Positions 1 through 12,934 of a DNA stretch of 64,000 nt are shown here, piece after piece; the stretch's first letter is position 1; every line of letters starts with the position of its first letter. Location of the stretch: assembly GCA_949318235.1 (NCBI GenBank), contig OX439131.1, positions 28,948,518-29,012,517 of the forward strand, in the 5' to 3' direction. Source of the stretch: Ecdyonurus torrentis (taxonomy: Eukaryota; Arthropoda; Insecta; Ephemeroptera; Heptageniidae). Both the position numbers and the translations under genes were made by a program. A model generated the notes under the pieces. It did no database searches. It was not told where the DNA came from and worked only from the letters and a program-made list of their open reading frames with translations.

Positions 1-1300
1 ATGTAGAAAAACAAAAGTTTTCTTATGCACAAAAACTATATAAAAATATGTTTTATAAACATACACTTTATAGTGTACAGTATAAGTACTGTGTATTACA
101 ATATGAAGAAATATGTGTAGTGTAACATTATAATAATATATATATTTCTTTTTACATACACAATCTTGCATGAATTATATTTTTTGTATTGAAGTAAGTA
201 AAATATTTTTTTTATGTACGAGTATGTATACAACTTTTCTTATACTTCTCTTTCTTTGTAAAATAAAATAAAATGAATGCAAATCTTATGTCAATATAAA
301 AAGTCATAATATAGTTCTTTCTAACTTTGTAAATATTGCAAAGTTTTTAAAATTTAAATTTACTATACTTGACAGACTTTATTCATTTTTATATTTTTAA
401 ATAAAAAAGAGAGAGAGAGAAAAGAAGTAATAAAATCATAATATTGAAGGTGACAGTACTGTGTCTGCTATGACAATTTTTTTTTTATGTGAATTCTTTA
501 TGATAACAATGACAATGTTAAAAGCTTTTAAATTTTTATTGTACTTTGGTTGTCAATTGTTATATTTTTTGTTTGTTTATTATCATATAAGACTATAATT
601 TTTGTTTTCTTTTTCAGTCTATAATGTGGTATAAAGGATAACTTCATAATTCATTGCTATAAAATGAAATGATAAAAAAGTTCATGTTCTGTGTACTTTA
701 AATTGAATGTTATATCATTATGAGGTTTTAGCGTGAGAAAATACGACTAAAAGTTTTAAATTTGAGTATTTTTATATAAATAAATTTATATAATATAATT
801 TATGTTTCTTTCAATATAATAATTTTTAGTATATATATACGTATTTTATAGAATAACTGAAAATATTACAAATGATATTATTTCAATCTTTTGGCATATT
901 TTTCAATTCAAAAGTAATAAAAATTTGTATTCTGTTTTTATCTTACATTTAACAAAAATATAAAAAAGAAAAAGACCGTGGATAAAATATGTTAAATATC
1001 GTATACCAAAATATAATACTATTTTTATGTTCATATGTACTATATATATATAAAAAAAATGCAAAATTATGTAAGAAAAAGTAGAACAAGAATAAAAAAA
1101 AGTCAGAAAACATGGAGAGTAATTTTACTTTCTATTTAATGAAAGTGACATACGCTTGTATCCATCTTTATAGATATGCAAATGTACTGAATACACTCAA
1201 AAAATATATAGCTCAAGCTCTATAGTAAACATTGCGTAATATAAAAAAAAGAAATAAAATGATAGGGGGTTAAAAAAAAAACTTCTATACATAAAACTTT
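1..1300. other. AT-rich noncoding DNA
   Basis: No open frame with coding character, RNA gene or structured repeat is visible. The stretch holds short A/T runs, a small GA tract near 407-421 and scattered TA-rich patches. It ends at an assembly gap. Confidence 0.7.
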
Positions 1301-1500
1301 NNNNNNNNNNNNNNNNNNNNNNNNNNNNNNNNNNNNNNNNNNNNNNNNNNNNNNNNNNNNNNNNNNNNNNNNNNNNNNNNNNNNNNNNNNNNNNNNNNNN
1401 NNNNNNNNNNNNNNNNNNNNNNNNNNNNNNNNNNNNNNNNNNNNNNNNNNNNNNNNNNNNNNNNNNNNNNNNNNNNNNNNNNNNNNNNNNNNNNNNNNNN
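1301..1500. other. Assembly gap of 200 N
   Basis: Exactly 200 N bases, which suggests a fixed-size scaffolding gap rather than a measured distance. The first base after it lies inside a repeat that recurs at 4223, so the break was probably caused by repeated sequence. Open frames drawn across it are artefacts. Confidence 0.97.
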
Positions 1501-1967
1501 ACCCGCACAACATTTTCATGCTTATTTTTGCATGTTTCTGACGTCATAAATATGAATTTTTACGCAAATTGCATACTTTACAGTATTTTCACGCTCTCGT
1601 TGTGGGGCTACATTAACATTATTGTAAAAATTGTCATCAGTTTTGAAGATCCCATTTTGTGTTTATTCATTAAAAATCACATGTTGTGTTATGTGGTCTA
1701 TGGCTTTAAATATTAGTAGCTTATTTTTTTTTTTTTTGGCAGCAGTATCCTTAAACTATGTATTTTTTTTTTTATTTTTACCTATATGAATGTGTTTTTA
1801 AAGAAACATTATTATATTCTGTCTAAATCTATTCTGTACAAGTTTAATTAATTTTATTCAAACTGTTTTCCTAAATTTTTTGTTGAGTTACTATTTAATA
1901 TAAGTAGCATTATATGCCTGAATGAAGATAATGACAAAAATATAGAATTCACTATTATAATGCTTTA
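1501..1967. repeat. Direct repeat copy A (~470 bp)
   Basis: This block matches 4223-4693 in the same orientation almost throughout. Shared landmarks are the ACCCGCACAACATTTTCAT start, a TGACGTCA site near 1540, a TTTACGCAAATTGCATAC segment, an internal poly-T run (much longer in copy B) followed by GCAGCAGTATCCTTAAAC, and the end TAGAATTCACTATTATAATG. Similarity stops near 1967. The left boundary is hidden by the gap. No coding frame is conserved between copies, so it looks like a nonautonomous or segmental repeat of unknown class. Confidence 0.85.
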
Positions 1968-3318
1968 ATTATTAATATTAAATCAAGATAATATTCAACA
2001 GATATTCCAATAGCTTGAAGTTCTACCATAACACTTTGATAAAACAACAAACAATTTATTTAATATTTTTTGTTAATTTGATAAAAATTAATTTATTTAA
2101 TATTTAATTGTTAATAAGTAGAATTTTTCTTAGACTTTCACAAAATTAGCGTCTTGTTAGTCAACTCTCATGCAAGGTGTTCAGTTAATCATTGTAGCTG
2201 TTCTTTAAAATATTTAAGTGTGTTTGATGCAAAATTAAAGCAGAAGGTGTATAACTATCATTATAGTATACCTGTACTGTATTCATATAACAAGAAAAAA
2301 AAAGTACGTATAACACATCATTTCAAGGTAAACTACGTAATTAAATATACAGTATAGCGTGATATAGTACGATTAAAATTATGTTGCAGCACATCACATA
2401 AAATTTCTTTGTGACTATATTTTATTTCAAAAACATATTTATTAAAAAGATAATAACATAAAAAACTAAATATATACATTTCAAATGACATTTATGTACT
2501 CTAAAAATATCAATATATGACACAGGAAATATTTTCTATAAAATTTATTGCACTAATATTTAAGTTCAATTGATATTTATTATAAATTTACAAAAATTTG
2601 TGCATAAATATATTCTACTATGAGCAAACACAAAAATAAAAAACATGTAGTTTACATTTTTTTTTATATACAGTTTTGTATATTTAGTTTAATAAAATAA
2701 AAAGAAGAAGAAAAAAAACGTATAAGTTTATGAATTTTTAAAAATAAAATAAAGTCCAATTATTTATTTGTAAGCTTTTTCAGGTTTTAATGTACGTAAT
2801 AACAAAATAAAAATGTGGCAAACTATGTATATATTTATACACAAACACACAAATATTTATATTTTTGTACATGAAGACCACGAAATTTTATTCAAACTTT
2901 ACTGACCCAAACAATTCATTTTGTGTATTATATACATACACAACGTATATAATATTATACAATTTTTTTTATTATTTTGTGCGTTGTATAATTTTTAGTC
3001 ATGAATATTCTATGAAATGGCTTATTTGTAGGGGTATAGAGAGGGGGAGTGAGAAAGAGTGAGCAGGGAGAGAGAGAGAGAGAGAAGCGTATAGCTCTGT
3101 ACTCTAGTTTCGTAGTCCTCATCAGGTCCTCATACATAAATATCGTATAAATGAGAATTGTGTTACTTTACATAATACGAATATATATACCGAAAAAAAA
3201 AATTACGTTGATGATTATTATAAATTCATATTTTTTAATAGTCTAACAATTTTATAGTTTTAAATGGGGAACAAAAAATGCATTAATTCTAATGAATAAT
3301 TATATATATATAATATGC

Positions 3319-3349
<31 letters not shown>

Positions 3350-3611
3350 GGTTTCCACACAGTGGTTGTTTATGAATTGTTATGATTATACAAATATAAT
3401 ATAATAGGGTTTTCAATTAAATTCTTATACAAAATTTTGAGTACAGGTGCATCGCATACTGATATTGTTATAATTACAATATGGTCGGTGAAATCATATT
3501 AATGTAAATGATACTTTTTTGTTTCAATTCAATTAAAAATTTATTATTGAGGATTATTAAAATAAAAAATATAAACAATTTTGTTTAAAATTATTTTATT
3601 ATTGATAATTT
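1968..3611. other. AT-rich noncoding DNA
   Basis: Nothing gene-like is seen. The stretch includes a short GA tract at 3066-3084 and a GT microsatellite. Short open frames here are AT-rich, have no recognisable motif, and look like chance frames. Confidence 0.65.
3318..3344. repeat. (GT)n microsatellite
   Basis: Pure GT dinucleotide run of about 27 bp, preceded by a short TA run. Confidence 0.95.
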
Positions 3612-3715
3612 TTTCCTTTATACCTTTCCCTTTATGAATGTGTAACTATATCTATTCTGTACAATTTCAATTAATTAAATTCAAGCGGTTTCCCAAAAAG
3701 TTTGTTGAATTACTA
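3612..3715. repeat. Partial third copy of the 1501/4223 repeat
   Basis: Resembles the 3' half of copies A and B: a TATGAATGTGT segment, then TCTATTCTGTACAA, a TTCAATTAATT-like run, and GTTGAATTACTATATA where A and B have GTTGAGTTACTATTTAA. About 30 bp present in copy A are missing in the middle. More diverged than A is from B, so it is an older member of the family. Confidence 0.65.
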
Positions 3716-4222
3716 TATATATATTATACACCAATCGTTTTGTACAAATATTTAGCAAACCCTTATGTTACTTCACTGAAAATCAATCAATAGAAAGCTT
3801 TATAAAATGAGTAGTTCTAAAAATAAAAACAGACAATATTAGTTTTTGGTCAGTTAAATTTCAATATTAAAACAATGAGTTTTAAGGGCCAAATAAACAA
3901 AATAGTTTTGCTATCGAAAAAGAAAAAATATATAAAAAATATACGTTTCTTTAAATAACAAAGCAAATTTGTATATATGTATATAATTTCTGAATCCTAA
4001 AAACCTAAGTACTGACACTAAAAGTTGTCATGTATGTTCAATTTCAGTTATAGTGGAAAAAGTGCATTAAATTGAGATCTTTCAATCTTAAAGGAATAGA
4101 CCAGAGAAAAACTTAAGCATTTATATCACAAAACACTTGATGAGATTTACATAAATAACTTTAGTTTGTCTCAAAACCCAACAGTAGCCCCGTAACAGTG
4201 ATTAGAATATTCAATTTATGCA
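3716..4222. other. AT-rich noncoding DNA upstream of repeat copy B
   Basis: No coding signal. The last part (from about 4100) could be the left portion of the repeat family whose copy-A counterpart falls in the N gap, but this cannot be tested inside the window. Confidence 0.5.
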
Positions 4223-4438
4223 ACCCGCACAACATTTTCATACTAATTTTTGCATGTTTCTGACGTCATAAACATGAATTTTTACGCAAATTGCATACCT
4301 TACAGTTTGTTCACGCTCTCTCGTGGGGCTACATTAACATTCTGGTAAAAATTGTCATCAGTTTTAAAGATCCCATTTTGTGTTTATTCATTAAAAAGCA
4401 CATGTTGTGTTATGTGGTCTATGGCTTTAAATATAAGT

Positions 4439-4475
<37 letters not shown>

Positions 4476-4693
4476 AGCAGTATCCTTAAACTATGTAATT
4501 TTTTTTATTTTTACCTAGTGTGAGTTTAAAGAAACATTATTATATTCTCCTAAATCTATTCTGTACAAGTTTAATTAATTATATTCAAACTGTTTCCTAA
4601 ATTGTTTGTTGAGTTACTATTTAATATAAGTAGCATTATATACCTGAATGTAGATAATGACAAAAATATAGAATTCACTATTATAATGTTTAA
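4223..4693. repeat. Direct repeat copy B (~470 bp)
   Basis: Full-length counterpart of 1501-1967 in the same orientation, about 2.7 kb away. The internal poly-T tract is about 33 bases here (ending at 4473) and about 14 in copy A; the rest differs by scattered substitutions and small indels. There are no TG...CA ends and no coding sequence between the copies, which argues against an LTR element. Confidence 0.85.
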
Positions 4694-4962
4694 TAAATTA
4701 GAAACTTGAATACATGTTTTTTACAGATGCAAACAAAACAAATATTCAAAATAGCAAATTTAAACAAATCAAAAAAATCGTGCATATTTACACTTGTCTC
4801 CAAATTAAAAATATGTCTATTATTGACCAATCTCGTTGGTATAGTGTATATTATGAAACACAATAATGTTTTGAATCACAAGCTGATAGTGACGAACAAT
4901 GGACTTATTATCCCCAATACTACACTATCACTAAACCACAAAGGTATAATAAGTGATATCTA

Positions 4963-4997
<35 letters not shown>

Positions 4998-5989
4998 TAT
5001 TTACATAGGACTTTTTGTACACTAAATAATCATAAAAAAACAACGTTGAAACAATAAAATAATAATAATAACATGAAAAATGTTACTTCTGAGTATTGTG
5101 AGAGTTCGCATTTGAGTGACTATTTTTAACGAACATTTTGTTTAGAAAGAATACTCTATTCATGTGAATAATTTTTATTTTTTATATTATATATATATAT
5201 TTTTTTTTTTTTTAAATATTGTCTGTATATTTTTATAGTACATGATTTGTCAAAAAAAGAAAAAAAATATTTATGTTTGAATTTTTTGTCAATTAAAAGT
5301 TGTGTTTAAGCCTATTAAGGTCGTTTGTAACTTTTAATTTGACAAAATATAAATATTATTTTGTGTAGCATAAAGAATAATGATGATATTTTTTATTTTA
5401 TTTTTATTATTTTACTGTTTTGCTCGAAATAAGACAAAGCCAATGAATTTTTTGGAAGATTTTTTTGTAAATTAAAATTAAGATGTAAATTAAGCTGGTA
5501 TTATTTTAAAACAAGCAAAAAAAAAAATTTATTTTCTCATTTCTTTTTAATTATTTGAATCTTGTTTTTAAACAATACTCACAATTACGATAGAATTACA
5601 TTTCTCATAAACTTATAAAAAATATATAAATATAAAGTCTGAAGTCATATTTTTAGTTCTATTTATATAGTTTGTTTTTAAAAAACATTTCCCAGTTGCT
5701 TTTCTTTAAATTATATATACAAACAGTCCTAAAAGTTTTTGTTTTAATATGATCAATGTTACTAGTTTTTTTTCTTGTTTTTTTTTATAGAAATCAAATA
5801 TGTATAGACTAAATTTTTTATATATATAAAAAAAATGATGAATTATAATTCTGAAATATACGTAACTTATTGCAATAAATTAATAAAAATTTGAAGTAAT
5901 TTAGTATCAATTTTTCATCGTATAAACTTTTATAATACTTGTAACTTTCTTGTTAAAGAGACAACAAATAGCATATCGGTAAACTTTAA
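4694..5989. other. AT-rich noncoding DNA with a long A tract
   Basis: Holds a pure A run of about 30 bp at 4964-4993 directly after an 86-codon open frame (4706-4966). That frame has no recognisable motif and AT-driven composition, so it is not called a gene. The A tract could be a retroposon tail, but no target duplication was seen. Confidence 0.5.
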
Positions 5990-6215
5990 TGTTTGTTGGT
6001 GTGTATTAAAGCAGTCCTTGTCATCGACTGATGATGTGACTTATCATCGTGGAGAGAATGAGCTGGGGGGTGTATGTGAAGTTTCTGTGCGGAGGGTGGG
6101 GGGTTGATTTGAGGAGAAATGACGCAGCACTCCGCAGGTGTCTGCAGCTGACAGTAAGAAGCTACCCGAGCAAAAGATAGAGACAGACATTGCTGATTCA
6201 GCCACTAACACCAAA
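5990..6215. promoter_or_regulatory. GC-richer island, possible enhancer, promoter or exon
   Basis: Base composition changes sharply here compared with the AT-rich flanks. The block contains E-boxes CAGGTG and CAGCTG close together (about 6137-6150) and TGCTGATTCAGCC at 6191-6203, which resembles a MARE (Maf recognition element; consensus TGCTGACTCAGCA, two differences). The minus strand has a 48-codon ATG-started frame from 6190 to 6044 beginning MSVSIFCSGSFLLSAA, of unknown reality. Motif matches alone are weak evidence; the composition shift is what makes the region stand out. Confidence 0.3.
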
Positions 6216-6579
6216 TATATCGATATCCAACATTATAGAAGAAGAAAAAAAATCGACTTACAAAATCGTATCTAAAGTAGCGTTTTTTTTTAAAAAAAAA
6301 AAGTAGAACATAAAGACGTGTCATGGTCAACGTTTTAAGCCAATTTTATTCAATTTAAAAACTTCTCCAGAAATTTATTGATTTAGTCTTAAAGTAAAAT
6401 AAGAATAAGAAAAGTTACAATTCTTACAATTTCAATTTTTATTACAAAGAAATAAAATATATATTGGAAATTTCGTATAATTCGTATGAATAATTGAAAA
6501 AAGGGATAATTGATAAGATTCACGTAACGTATTGAATTTAACTTATACTGCACGTTTTACGTCTCTAAAATATATTCCA

Positions 6580-6584
<5 letters not shown>

Positions 6585-6621
<37 letters not shown>
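6585..6621. repeat. (TA)n microsatellite
   Basis: Pure TA run of about 37 bp. Confidence 0.95.
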
Positions 6622-6625
<4 letters not shown>

Positions 6626-6772
6626 TCGAAGTATTTAAAGTAGTGAAAATAACAAAATAATACACTATAATTATAATTGATAAAATTATATATTCATAAT
6701 ATGAAGGAATAAATAGAAGTATAATAGATAATGCAATTTAATTAATATCAATTATGCAAATTTAATTATTCT

Positions 6773-6880
<108 letters not shown>

Positions 6881-7410
6881 TTACTTTACATTCAGTGTAT
6901 TCTATGACGTATTAATTGCATTCCTTGACTTTGTTACTTAACTAACGTAACTCTCTCTCTCTCTCTCTCTCTCTCTCGCTCTGTGTGTGTGTATGTTGTA
7001 CGCAAAAGGAAGCCAAGGATTCAATATTAGTTACAATTACTTAGCATAGTGTTATAAAGTGTGTGTGTGCGTATGTGTGTGTTTGTTATATATCTTTTGC
7101 GTGAATACATATTATACTTTAGAATAATGTAAAGATGCTGATGCAAATTTGTTTCATTCTCTTCATGTATATTCTGTATACATCTTACGCATATAATATA
7201 TATATATATATACTCTCTCCCAACCTTTATATGTATAATGTTGTATCATCATGGTGTAACTTTCTTATATGATGCTTTAGTGAAACTCCAACAACAAACG
7301 TTTTGGCTTCTTATATTTAAGTTCACGTGATACACAAAATTGTAACTCAAAAGGATTATTCTAACCATGGACTTTAGTTCAAACCTCTCTCTTTCTCTCT
7401 ACATACATGC

Positions 7411-7415
<5 letters not shown>

Positions 7416-7454
<39 letters not shown>
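7416..7454. repeat. (TA)n microsatellite
   Basis: TA run of about 39 bp within CT- and CATA-rich sequence. Confidence 0.93.
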
Positions 7455-7458
<4 letters not shown>

Positions 7459-8945
7459 CACTCACTAACTTTATATATTTTCATTTTAAACATTTTGAAG
7501 TCTAGACCCCACAAAACTTAGCATTTAATTAAACAAGATGTAATATCCTTACATTATAACTTGCTATATTACTTGAAAGCTTAATATTGAAGTTTTGCTA
7601 CATAGAGCTCTACTGTATATAACAATTTATTCATAAAAATATATTTACATGTAATTATACATATGAGCACTACTATTTTATTATGTCAAAAATATTAAAT
7701 AAATATTTTTTTGTATAATTAAATTTACTTGTTAATATTTTTTCAGCATAAAAAATATATAGTTAACAGTTACAGTTTTGCTATTAATGAGTTTGACTGT
7801 TGATATACTTAATTATTATTTTATGAAAATTAACAATTTTTTTATTCAAAATATAATGTTGATTTTGTAAATTATGGAAGTTTAATAAAAATAAAAAAAT
7901 AATAATAAAGGAATAATATTTCTTTGTAGTGCGTGAATTTTAGAAATTCAACATTGATATATTGCAAAATGAATTGTTTGACTTTGTAAAAACATGGAAT
8001 GTAATAAAATATTATATTTGGTATGGTAATTGTTTCAATTTTTGTTTTTTATATCGGACATCTATTTACGTATTTCACGTATTATCACGTTGAAAGTTAA
8101 CTCACACTTGAAGATGTATCTGTATTATTATATTTTTTACACTTTTTTTTTTAGTCATTTGGTTTATAATTCATGCATAATTTATGAAAAATGAAATTAT
8201 ATTTAAATCTAATAGCTGAGTTATGCAGGTAATAATATTATACAATTTTAAGTTCTGAAGAAACATTATTTCTTAACAAGATTTTCTTTAGGGTTCTTGA
8301 ATACAAGTAAAGTACAAGGATTTTAGCTTGTAAATTTAACAAGACCCTAAGAATCGAATGTATATATAATATAAGCAAGCTTATCAAACTAAATTCTTCT
8401 TTTATATGTATATTTTACTAATTAATATATAGTAATAATACTGTAGTTGGTTGTTTGCTGAAATTTATATTTTACAAGTTATTAACATATTTTTTTTTAA
8501 TAATATATATATATAATGTTTTTTTTCCAACATAAAACATTCATGACTAAAAACTATTTTATATATATGTCTACTCCATATCGTGTCTCTATAATTAAAA
8601 AAATTATTCTTTAATTTATTATACTTGCAATAAAGTTTTTTTAAGTTGTTAAAAAATAAAACTATTATTTTTTTTAACATAATGCAAAAAAAAAACTAAT
8701 TTATATCTTTTTTTATATTTAAAAATTAGAATAATAAATAGTATCTTTTCTAAGTATTACATAACTTAACCTAGTAAGGAAAAAAGTTAAAATAAAGTAA
8801 TAGAAAAAAGGAAAAGAGAGAGAAAAAAAAAGGTATAGTGTTACAACTAAAGTTTTCGTATAAGTATTATATGCAATTAAGAAAATATTAATGTAGCTTA
8901 GTTAATTGTTATCTTTATGAAGCATCATTCTCCAGTTAAGTATGG

Positions 8946-8947
<2 letters not shown>

Positions 8948-9030
<83 letters not shown>
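8948..9030. repeat. (GA)n microsatellite
   Basis: GA run of about 83 bp. The apparent serine/leucine-repeat open frame on the opposite strand is this tract translated, not a gene. Confidence 0.97.
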
Positions 9031-9035
<5 letters not shown>

Positions 9036-9537
9036 TTTAGAGGGAGGAGAGGGTAGGATGAGTTACAAGATTGCCTAACAATACGTTGTAACCCTCTTCC
9101 ATTCTTGTGAGAAACGCAAACCCACACACAATAAAAGTCGATTTTCTGGCCTCGTGCACCACTGTTACACCTATTTCAAACGTGTATTTTTATGCTAATT
9201 TTATGAGACACACTCCGAAACTTTTTCACTTTATTTTGTCTTTTTTATTTTGTCTTTTTTTTTTTTTTTTTTTTTTTGCACTTTTTTTTTTGCACTTTTT
9301 TTTTGCACTTTTTTTTTATATAATATATAAAAAAAAAAGGTTACTCACGTACGACTCAGGTAATTCTTTTCTATCATGATCTATTATTTTTATTTTATCT
9401 TTCAGTGTGGGGGATATTTTGTATTCTTTATAAAATATTAATAGTAAAATAATCATTAAATAATGTAGTTTGTTTTCCTTTTACATATATGCTAATCAAT
9501 ATTTTTAAATTAATACTTTTATCAGTTTATAGTGCAT

Positions 9538-9574
<37 letters not shown>

Positions 9575-10297
9575 TTTTTTTACTTTATTAAATGTAAACT
9601 ATACAATAAAAGTACATTAACGTTCAATATATTTTGTTATTTTTATATATTTATATTATTTATCATAATATCAGCATTATTATAATTTATTTAATGCACT
9701 ACAGTATGAAAATGCAGTTAATGCATTATTGACATTGTAATAATTATTTAAATGGAAAATAATTATTATCTTAGTATATTTGCAAATTGTTATAGATGCA
9801 TTATTATAATTTCTCTCTAACAAGTATTTCATATTGAATTAAAACATTATCAATAATACAAGGAGAACTTTTCTTTTTCTTTCGTGTTTCGTGTTTTTTT
9901 TTTTTTTTTTTTTTTCCGTTTATTTTTTCTTTTCTTCTTCTTCTTTCTTTTTTATTTTCTTTTTTTCACTCAAAATTATAACATTTGTAACAACAACAAA
10001 ATTGATCCTTTCTTTTTTATCTCCATTCAAATAAGTTTTAATTGATTTTAAGCAATATGAGTTTGTTTTAACAACTCAAATTATTTAATTAGTGATAATA
10101 ATGTGAAATGAATTGTAAACTTTAAACTTATACAAGCAATTGTGTTCTGTTCAACAATTTTTGAAAATCAAAATTTAGAAAATTGGTTTAAAATTCTCTT
10201 TAATTCTTATCTAGTCTAAAAATTTTATTGCATTATAGATTGAAAGGAAACGTGCAAGTAGGGTTTTTTGAAACTAATTTTCTTACTCGGATCGTTC

Positions 10298-10339
<42 letters not shown>

Positions 10340-12140
10340 TAAAGGATGAAATAAAAGTTAATGAAATGTACTATGTTAAAATTAAATACTTAAATAAATA
10401 TAAATAATATTTATTTTATAAATATCTTTTGATTATTGGTTTTATTCAAGTGCACAAAAAATTTCAGAAAAGTGGGTGCATTTTTTTTTAGATTTAGCTA
10501 ACTACAGCACACCATGCTAAATAAAAATATAAATTGGCGAGAAAAATTTCCACATTTGAATATAATTTTTGCACGGAAAAAAGAAACTATACAGTTTAAT
10601 TATGCTGCATTTATTTTAATATAGAATAACTATTAATAAAGAACTTAATTATTATGCAGATAGCTTTCATGTACCGTTAGTAGCATAAATTATGTTGATA
10701 AAATAAACGTTGCTGAAAATTGTGTAGCACATGGACAAAAATAAATGTGTAATATTATGCTAGCTCAATTTCAGCATTTTTAAAAAAAGACGCATGTTAA
10801 AATAATTTATCTCAAAAAAGTTGGTTGTAGCTCTACCCGATATATATTTTTTTTTAATCTGAACTCATCTGACCCATAAAAAATAAACAAAACCAAACTG
10901 CAACTGTAACTACACAGAGAAAAGTGGGTATCAAATCGTGTACTGATCTGATATTTATTCGTATTTCTCGCGTTTTGTGACGTCACAAAAAAAAACTAAT
11001 GTGTGATTGGTTTAGTTAAGAGGTCTAGTTAAGACGGTTGCGTAGAAATTTTTCGTTTTTAATTTAAACCCTTTTTTAGTCAATATTAAATAAGACAGCT
11101 GCGAGGGCCTTAAGTTATCAAATAAATTTTCATTATGTAAAAATTACATAAAAATGTAATTTCTGCGATACTTCTATGTATATGTACTGTACAGTATAAT
11201 ATATTTTTAAAAACAAACAAAAGTTTGCTTGCACATAAATACAAATCATTACAAACATGAAAAATAGATTTCAATAAATCACTATATTTAAAGTAGAATT
11301 ATAGAAAGACAATTATTTTTGTTTTTGCTTGTGTAGTCAAATATTTGTTATCATTAATTTTTAAATAAAAATATTTTATTCTATAGATATATTTGACATC
11401 AAACATACACTTTTTAAAATGATGTGCTTTTAAAAATTATTTTTTGAAAGTAAGCAAAGTCAAAAGTCATGATTTTTTTTTATTGTTATAATTTAAATAC
11501 ATTCTTCAATGCTTTATAATTGTTATAAGTGTATATTCAAACAGCGATTTCATATTACTGCAAAAGCCTCAAAATAAGCATTTAATAATGCTCTGTACTG
11601 TAAATAAAAACTAATTTCAATTATATTTTATCCTTTTTAAATAATTAATGTTTATAAAACACACACACACAATACAATAAATAATAATAATACAAACAAA
11701 AATATATTAAAAAAAATTAATTTATCTTTTCAATTTTACTTATAGAAACTTTAGTTTCTTGTTATTATATGCCTAGGGATTTGAAATAAGATGTCACAAG
11801 CATATGCTTAAAGGCATGTAAAAACAATTTGCAATTGCAGTTGAAGTCTTTGTAAAAGTTTTGTATCTCTTCTATAAGTTTTCAAACATTAATTTTATAT
11901 ACTACGTAACGAATCAAGAAAGAAAAGTTTTTGTATGAAGAATCAAACTTTACTGTCAATTTATATCATATTTGAGTTAATGTTGTTGAGAATTGCATAA
12001 TATAATTTGATGATTTTTACTATTAACAAAAATTATCTATAAATTTTTTATTAAGTTTTAAATTATCTAGTTATTTGTTCTTGGATGTCTGTAACTTTTT
12101 AACTTTTTATGACATTCGTCTTATATATTTCAACTACAAT
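9031..12140. other. AT-rich noncoding DNA with poly-T tracts
   Basis: No coding signal. Holds poly-T runs near 9541-9568, 9897-9915 and 10302-10333, and three GCAC-plus-T8 to T10 units at 9278-9328. A somewhat GC-richer patch at about 10900-11050 contains a TGACGTCA site (10979-10986). Confidence 0.6.
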
Positions 12141-12554
12141 GAAGTTTTCATAAAGTTAAGACCCTGTTTTGAGCACATTTTTAGAAAGAGTATAAATAGT
12201 ACATTCCATTGAAGTGAATATTTACCTTTATTAATTACATTTCAGCGATTGATTCCCCTCTAAAATGTGCCTACCACGCCCCCCTAGAAGACCCTTGCGT
12301 TCGTCTTCTGTAAATTTAAAACGGGTGAATTTCAAAATTAATGTTAATTTTGAACAGATTTTGAAAGTCGCGCTTTAAAATTTTCAAAAGACGAACGCAA
12401 GGGTCTTCTAGGAGGGCGTGGTAGGCACTTTTTAGAGGGGAATCAATCGCTGAAATGTAATTAATAAAGGTAAATATTCACTTCAATGGAATCTACTATT
12501 TATACTCTTTCTAAAAATGTGCTCAAAACAGGATCTTAACTTTGTGGAAACTTC
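12141..12554. repeat. Near-perfect 414-bp inverted repeat (hairpin element)
   Basis: The left arm (12141-12307) is the reverse complement of the right arm (about 12388-12554) with roughly six differences by eye over about 167 bp. The inner part (12308-12387) pairs less well and closes at TTCAAAATTAA-TG-TTAATTTTGAA around 12342. The arms include a GC-richer block (ACCACGCCC, AGACCCTTGCGTTCGTCTT). There is no coding frame and no clear target duplication, so it may be a foldback/MITE-type element or an inverted duplication. If transcribed it would fold into a long double-stranded stem. Arm similarity is seen directly; the class is inferred. Confidence 0.92.
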
Positions 12555-12899
12555 CTCATAGATGACTTTTACGGTTAGAAACCAGTTGGCTATCTCCGAC
12601 AGTCACCATCAATATTCTTGTATTTTTTTTTATTCTTTTTAACCATAAATATATAGTAATATAGTTTGTCTTTTAAATATAATTGGTTTATATAAAAATA
12701 TGCCACAAGTCATAATTTTTTTATTTTCTGAATAAAGATGTAAAGGATGAAAAAAAAGTCAGTATATAGTTAAAGCTAAAATCTTGTTAGACATTATAAA
12801 TATATATAAAATTATAGTTCTTCGATGGACATACGTTTCATCATATGACCTTTCTTTACATAGAAATCAATACATGCAGTATACAAATCGATTAGAAAT

Positions 12900-12929
<30 letters not shown>
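12555..12929. other. AT-rich noncoding, possible 3' UTR of the minus-strand exon at 12930
   Basis: Contains a minus-strand AATAAA (plus-strand TTTATT at 12720-12725) about 205 bp beyond the stop codon of the candidate exon, and a poly-T run at 12903-12931 (poly-A on the minus strand) starting at that stop codon. Otherwise nothing is seen. Confidence 0.35.

Positions 12930-12934
<5 letters not shown>

Noticed and set aside
1197..1547. 116-codon minus-strand frame
   Set aside because: It spans the N gap; most of its residues are undefined.
1501..4693. LTR retrotransposon with 1501-1967 and 4223-4693 as LTRs
   Set aside because: No TG...CA ends, no gag/pol frame, primer-binding site or polypurine tract between them, and a third partial copy lies inside.
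4706..4966. 86-codon plus-strand frame ending just before a poly-A run, possible retrogene
   Set aside because: Composition is AT-driven, no motif is recognisable, the upstream TTTTTTACAG could be chance, and no target duplication flanks the A run.
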